A DNA stretch of 64,000 nucleotides from Spirosoma terrae (GTDB lineage Bacteria; Bacteroidota; Bacteroidia; Cytophagales; Spirosomataceae). Location: positions 186,001-250,000 of the forward strand of contig NZ_JAAFZH010000002.1 in assembly GCF_010435915.1 (NCBI RefSeq), read 5' to 3'. Below the pieces are notes generated by a model. It ran no database searches and had not been told where the DNA came from. It worked only from the letters and a program-made list of their open reading frames with translations. The translations under genes were made by a program, and so were the position numbers. Of this stretch, positions 60,954-64,000 are shown piece by piece (positions within the stretch are counted from its first letter, which is position 1; each line of letters begins with the position of its first letter).

Positions 60954-61733
60954 ATGGCTAAAATCAGCACCCGATCTCTACCTGACCTGCTGATTCAGAT
61001 TGGCATTGTTTTGGCCCTGATGGCCGTTTTGTTTCTGGGTTTCTTTTTCGTGTATTTACCTTTTACGACCAATCATGGTCAAACGATTACCGTGCCGGAC
61101 GTGTCGAAACTGAGTTTCGATGAGATGAAGAATATTCTGGATGACCGGGGCTTACGCTACGAAGTCAGTGATTGTACATTTGTGGCCGGTGCTCAGCCCC
61201 TGACAGTTATTCAGCAATATCCGCGAGCCAACTCTAAGGTAAAGGAAGGACGTAAAATATACGTAACGCTCATTAAGCGGGTTGCTCCGATGGTATCAAT
61301 GCCTAATTTGGTGGATATGATCGACCGTAGTGCCGCCCGTACACTTGAAGCGCTGGGGCTCATAGAAGGCGAACGAATTTACGTCCCCGACGTAGCGAAG
61401 AATTCAGTACTACGTCAGCTCTATAATGGCAAGGAAATAACACCGGGAACACCAGTGCCAAAAGGAGCCCGAATAGACCTCGAAATTGGGGACGGATTAG
61501 GAAATACGATGTTTGAAGTTCCGAACGTTGTAGGCTTACAACTAGATGAGGCAGAAGCGGCAATTCGGGGGTCAAATCTTAAAGTTGGCACGAAAATTTC
61601 CGTTGAAGATCCTGAGAAGGAAGTTGGCACTGTTGTTCGGCAACGGCCCGAAGCCCGGTCGGGCGAACGAATCCGTGTTGGCGAAACAATGGATTTGTGG
61701 GTTGTAGGGCCAATAGAACCCAACCAGGAGTAA
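60954..61733 (+). CDS. PASTA-domain membrane protein
   Basis: A 259-residue protein with one N-terminal membrane helix (about 15-36) and three PASTA repeats facing the periplasm: the first opens TITVPDVSKLSFDEMKNILDDRG, the second MVSMPNLVDMIDRSAARTLEALG, the third FEVPNVVGLQLDEAEAAIRGS. Each pairs a helix with a short sheet and ends before a Pro- or Gly-rich turn. PASTA domains bind peptidoglycan stem peptides or beta-lactams. Unlike in Gram-positives there is no kinase domain, so this is probably a stand-alone wall-linked protein. Start at 60954 follows the family. Next gene starts 23 bases after its stop. Confidence 0.92.
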   Translation: MAKISTRSLPDLLIQIGIVLALMAVLFLGFFFVYLPFTTNHGQTITVPDVSKLSFDEMKNILDDRGLRYEVSDCTFVAGAQPLTVIQQYPRANSKVKEGRKIYVTLIKRVAPMVSMPNLVDMIDRSAARTLEALGLIEGERIYVPDVAKNSVLRQLYNGKEITPGTPVPKGARIDLEIGDGLGNTMFEVPNVVGLQLDEAEAAIRGSNLKVGTKISVEDPEKEVGTVVRQRPEARSGERIRVGETMDLWVVGPIEPNQE

Positions 61734-61756
61734 TCTGCTTCCGGAACCTATTGTAC

Positions 61757-63625
61757 ATGAATATTGCGCTACCTCTATTTCTGCATCAACGATTTGATCA
61801 GCGGCTGCTACGTTGTTTCCTGTTAGTACTGTGCTGTTTATTGTCGTTCATTGGCTACGCTCAGGCTCCTCTGAGTTTGCCTTTTTTCGACGACTTTTCA
61901 ACAGCCTCAGGACAGCCGGGAATCGATCAGCCCGACCCCGCTCGTTGGCAACCGGGTAGTGGCGTGTACATCAATAACACGATGGCGATTAATCCGCCAA
62001 CGATTAACGTAGCGTCGTTTGACGGATTACGGGCCAACGGGTTACCTTACGTTTTTAACAACGAACTGGCCCAGGGCTATACCGATACGTTAGCATCGTT
62101 ACCAATCAACCTCGCCAATCTGACGGCCAGTGACTCAGTCTATCTAAGTTTTTACTGGCAAATCAAAGGGCTGGGTGAGCTACCCGATGCCGGGGATTCG
62201 CTAACACGTTTACCGGGCGATTCATTGACGGTTCAGTTTCTGGACGTTAATAACGTTTGGCGAACGGTATGGTGGCGAGTTGGGGGTGAACCCAATAATA
62301 ATTTCTTTCAGGTTTTTATACCGGTTCGCGACCAGCGCTATTTGCATGCTGGATTTGCTTTCCGGTTTCGGTCGTTCGGGCGCGCGTCAGGCCCATTTGA
62401 TACGTGGAATATCGATTACATCTATCTGAACAAAGGACGTAGTAATACAGATCGGTTTGTCAAAGATGTTGCTATTCGCGTGGCGCCAACTCCGTTTCTA
62501 AAACGATATACGGCTATGCCATTGACGCAGTATACAGTCAATCCCGGTGCTGAAACGGCCGATTCTGTATCGACAGAAATTGTTAATCGGTTTAGCACAT
62601 TCAACTTTACAACGTTTCGCTTCACAGTACGCGATGAGGTGTCTGGACGACTCATTCAGGACCTTCCCCAAATCTCCTCTGTGCCGATTGAGGCACTTAG
62701 TTCTCAGCGTAAGGTCGTTAAGCCAGATCCTGTTACCAGCTTTGGTTCAGCAACCAGAGCCGTTTTACGCTATAAATTTGATATACTGACAACTGACGAC
62801 CAGAATCCCTCAATTCCTGGAGTGAATCTACGGCAGAACGATACTATTTCGAGAGTTGCCGTTCTTGGTAATTACTATGCTTATGACGATGGGTCCTGGG
62901 AGTATGCCGCCCAAATTGGCCCCCGCGAGCAGGTAGCTGTCCGGTTTATTTTGAATAAGCCAGATATAATGGCTGGAATCATGGCCAGCATCGTTCCGAT
63001 TCGGTTAAATCAAACAGGTCAGCCGTTTGTTATTACGGTCTATAGCAACACAAACGGGCGTCCGGGTAACGCTATTTATCGTCAGTCGTTTACGACGCAA
63101 TATCCATCGTATCGGAATGGGTTCGTTACGTTCCCTTTTGATAGAGGAGTATCGGTGAAAGATACGTTCTATGTTGGTTACCAGCAAATTAGCGTGAGTG
63201 ATACTACGTTCCTACGGCTCGGATTCGATAAGAACAGCCCGTTTGGTGATCAGATTTTCTACAATGGAGGCACTATTTGGGAACAGAACCTACAACCCGA
63301 TCGTCCACTGCAACTGCAGGGTGCTTTTATGCTTCGACCAATAATGGGAGGGAAGCCAGATACCATTGTTACTGCTTTGCCAGAGCCAGAGCCGCTACGT
63401 CCGTTGCAGGCGTATCCAAATCCAACATCGGGCGTAATACGTTGGGAGAGTTCTAAAGTAACACGACTAGACGTACTGAGTCTGTCGGGTCAACTAATCC
63501 GACAAGCCGAACCAAGCCGGGGGCAGCAACTGTTAGATCTGAGCGATCTGCCCGATGGTCTGTATGTAGTACGGCTTGTGGAAGGCGATCGGCAGGTTGT
63601 TCAACGACTTATTATTCACCATTAA
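61757..63625 (+). CDS. Secreted protein with T9SS type A sorting domain
   Basis: A 622-residue exported protein. I use ATG 61757, where a signal peptide with FLLVLCCLLSFIGYAQ begins; upstream codons overlap the PASTA gene. The mature part opens LPFFDDFSTASGQP, a concanavalin-like beta-sandwich often found in Bacteroidota surface proteins. A second beta region (about 370-530) follows. The C-terminal 75 residues are a type A sorting domain: LQAYPNPTSGVIRW, LDVLSLSGQLIRQ, LSDLPDGLYVVRLVEGD. This domain directs it across the outer membrane by the type IX system. No catalytic motif seen, so its role is unknown. Confidence 0.88.
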   Translation: MNIALPLFLHQRFDQRLLRCFLLVLCCLLSFIGYAQAPLSLPFFDDFSTASGQPGIDQPDPARWQPGSGVYINNTMAINPPTINVASFDGLRANGLPYVFNNELAQGYTDTLASLPINLANLTASDSVYLSFYWQIKGLGELPDAGDSLTRLPGDSLTVQFLDVNNVWRTVWWRVGGEPNNNFFQVFIPVRDQRYLHAGFAFRFRSFGRASGPFDTWNIDYIYLNKGRSNTDRFVKDVAIRVAPTPFLKRYTAMPLTQYTVNPGAETADSVSTEIVNRFSTFNFTTFRFTVRDEVSGRLIQDLPQISSVPIEALSSQRKVVKPDPVTSFGSATRAVLRYKFDILTTDDQNPSIPGVNLRQNDTISRVAVLGNYYAYDDGSWEYAAQIGPREQVAVRFILNKPDIMAGIMASIVPIRLNQTGQPFVITVYSNTNGRPGNAIYRQSFTTQYPSYRNGFVTFPFDRGVSVKDTFYVGYQQISVSDTTFLRLGFDKNSPFGDQIFYNGGTIWEQNLQPDRPLQLQGAFMLRPIMGGKPDTIVTALPEPEPLRPLQAYPNPTSGVIRWESSKVTRLDVLSLSGQLIRQAEPSRGQQLLDLSDLPDGLYVVRLVEGDRQVVQRLIIHH

Positions 63626-63674
63626 TCAGTTTTGCCTATCGTTATGTAAGAGCGAGTAGCAAAACATACTAAAC

Positions 63675-63968
63675 ATGGATATTACCGTACAGGAATTAAA
63701 GGAAAGACTGGAGAAAGGCGAAACGCTTAATCTGATTGATGTTCGGGAACCCGCCGAATACGAAGCCGACAACATTGGGGCTCGTTTAATACCGCTTGGC
63801 GATCTGCCGTATCAACTCGATGAACTCGACGGTTTGCAGGATGAAGAAGTAATTGTGCACTGTCGTTCGGGTAAACGTAGCGCTATGGCCCAGCAAATTC
63901 TGGAGCAGAACGGTTTCAATAACGTTCGTAACGTTATTGGCGGTATGCTGGCGTATCGCGCTCAATAA
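63675..63968 (+). CDS. Rhodanese-like domain protein
   Basis: A 97-residue single-domain rhodanese of the GlpE/PspE size. Motifs are LIDVREPAEYEADNI near residue 21 and the active-site loop VHCRSGKRSAMAQQIL near 61, with catalytic Cys and a five-residue loop of the sulfurtransferase type. It would carry persulfide sulfur in the cytoplasm. It stands 49 bases after the T9SS protein gene and may be a unit of its own. It ends 32 bases before the window edge, with nothing visible after it. Confidence 0.92.
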   Translation: MDITVQELKERLEKGETLNLIDVREPAEYEADNIGARLIPLGDLPYQLDELDGLQDEEVIVHCRSGKRSAMAQQILEQNGFNNVRNVIGGMLAYRAQ

Positions 63969-64000
63969 GTGGCTGGCAGTAGACAGTAACCGTCAGACAT

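Noticed and set aside
1..64000. CRISPR arrays, tRNA/rRNA genes, insertion sequences, prophage or integrase genes
   Set aside because: None seen: no regularly spaced repeat-spacer units, no transposase or integrase motifs, and no cloverleaf sequences noticed by eye.

Overview
The window looks like chromosomal DNA of a Cytophagales-type Bacteroidota, most like Spirosoma or a close relative. The evidence is a SusC/SusD pair, a type IX secretion sorting domain, a LytTR response regulator facing a TPR histidine kinase, promoters of the Bacteroidota form (-7 TAnnTTTG), almost no Shine-Dalgarno sequences, and the gene order pheT / coiled-coil gene / zapA / rny. I see no rRNA, tRNA, CRISPR array, insertion sequence or prophage. 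The organism name is inference; the phylum is well supported.

Layout. 1-10971 is a catabolic and accessory stretch: a partial HpcH/HpaI aldolase with a SnoaL-like partner, a LytTR/histidine-kinase pair, four secreted carbohydrate-active or esterase-like enzymes (DUF4886, alpha/beta hydrolase, SGNH hydrolase, alginate lyase family), a ketopantoate reductase-like gene and two decayed genes (a MocR regulator and a short-chain dehydrogenase) facing away from each other. 11051-20585 holds an OmpR-type two-component system followed by a TolC / RND permease / adaptor efflux operon and the antiporter gene nhaD. Regularly spaced TCTAAT repeats lie before both tolC and nhaD and look like the binding sites of that regulator.

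20719-29851, all on the minus strand, carries the most unusual locus: a very tightly packed operon of a SpeD-like decarboxylase, DUF4178, a small membrane protein, DUF350, a membrane-fused spermidine synthase, a Tat-type FAD oxidoreductase, a polytopic membrane protein and a metallophosphoesterase, with a BatA-like vWA protein 87 bases further on. The SpeD homologue keeps the Glu-Ser self-cleavage site but has Ser where the catalytic Cys is expected.

30012-35472 is the rimP-nusA-infB operon with a terminator-like hairpin in its leader. 35560-41207 holds an endo/exonuclease/phosphatase protein, moaD-moaE, an ECF sigma factor with a membrane-anchored trypsin-like protease, and an AGE-family epimerase. 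41470-46636 is susC-susD. 46948-64000 is mostly housekeeping: RqcH-like NFACT protein, PAS histidine kinase, DUF4230, rny, zapA, pheT, DUF1684, a deoxyamino-sugar and glycosyltransfer operon, ribE, a PASTA protein, a T9SS-sorted secreted protein and a rhodanese.

Across the window the hexamer ACGTAG/CTACGT is strongly over-represented, and it also forms the stem of one terminator and of several intergenic inverted pairs.
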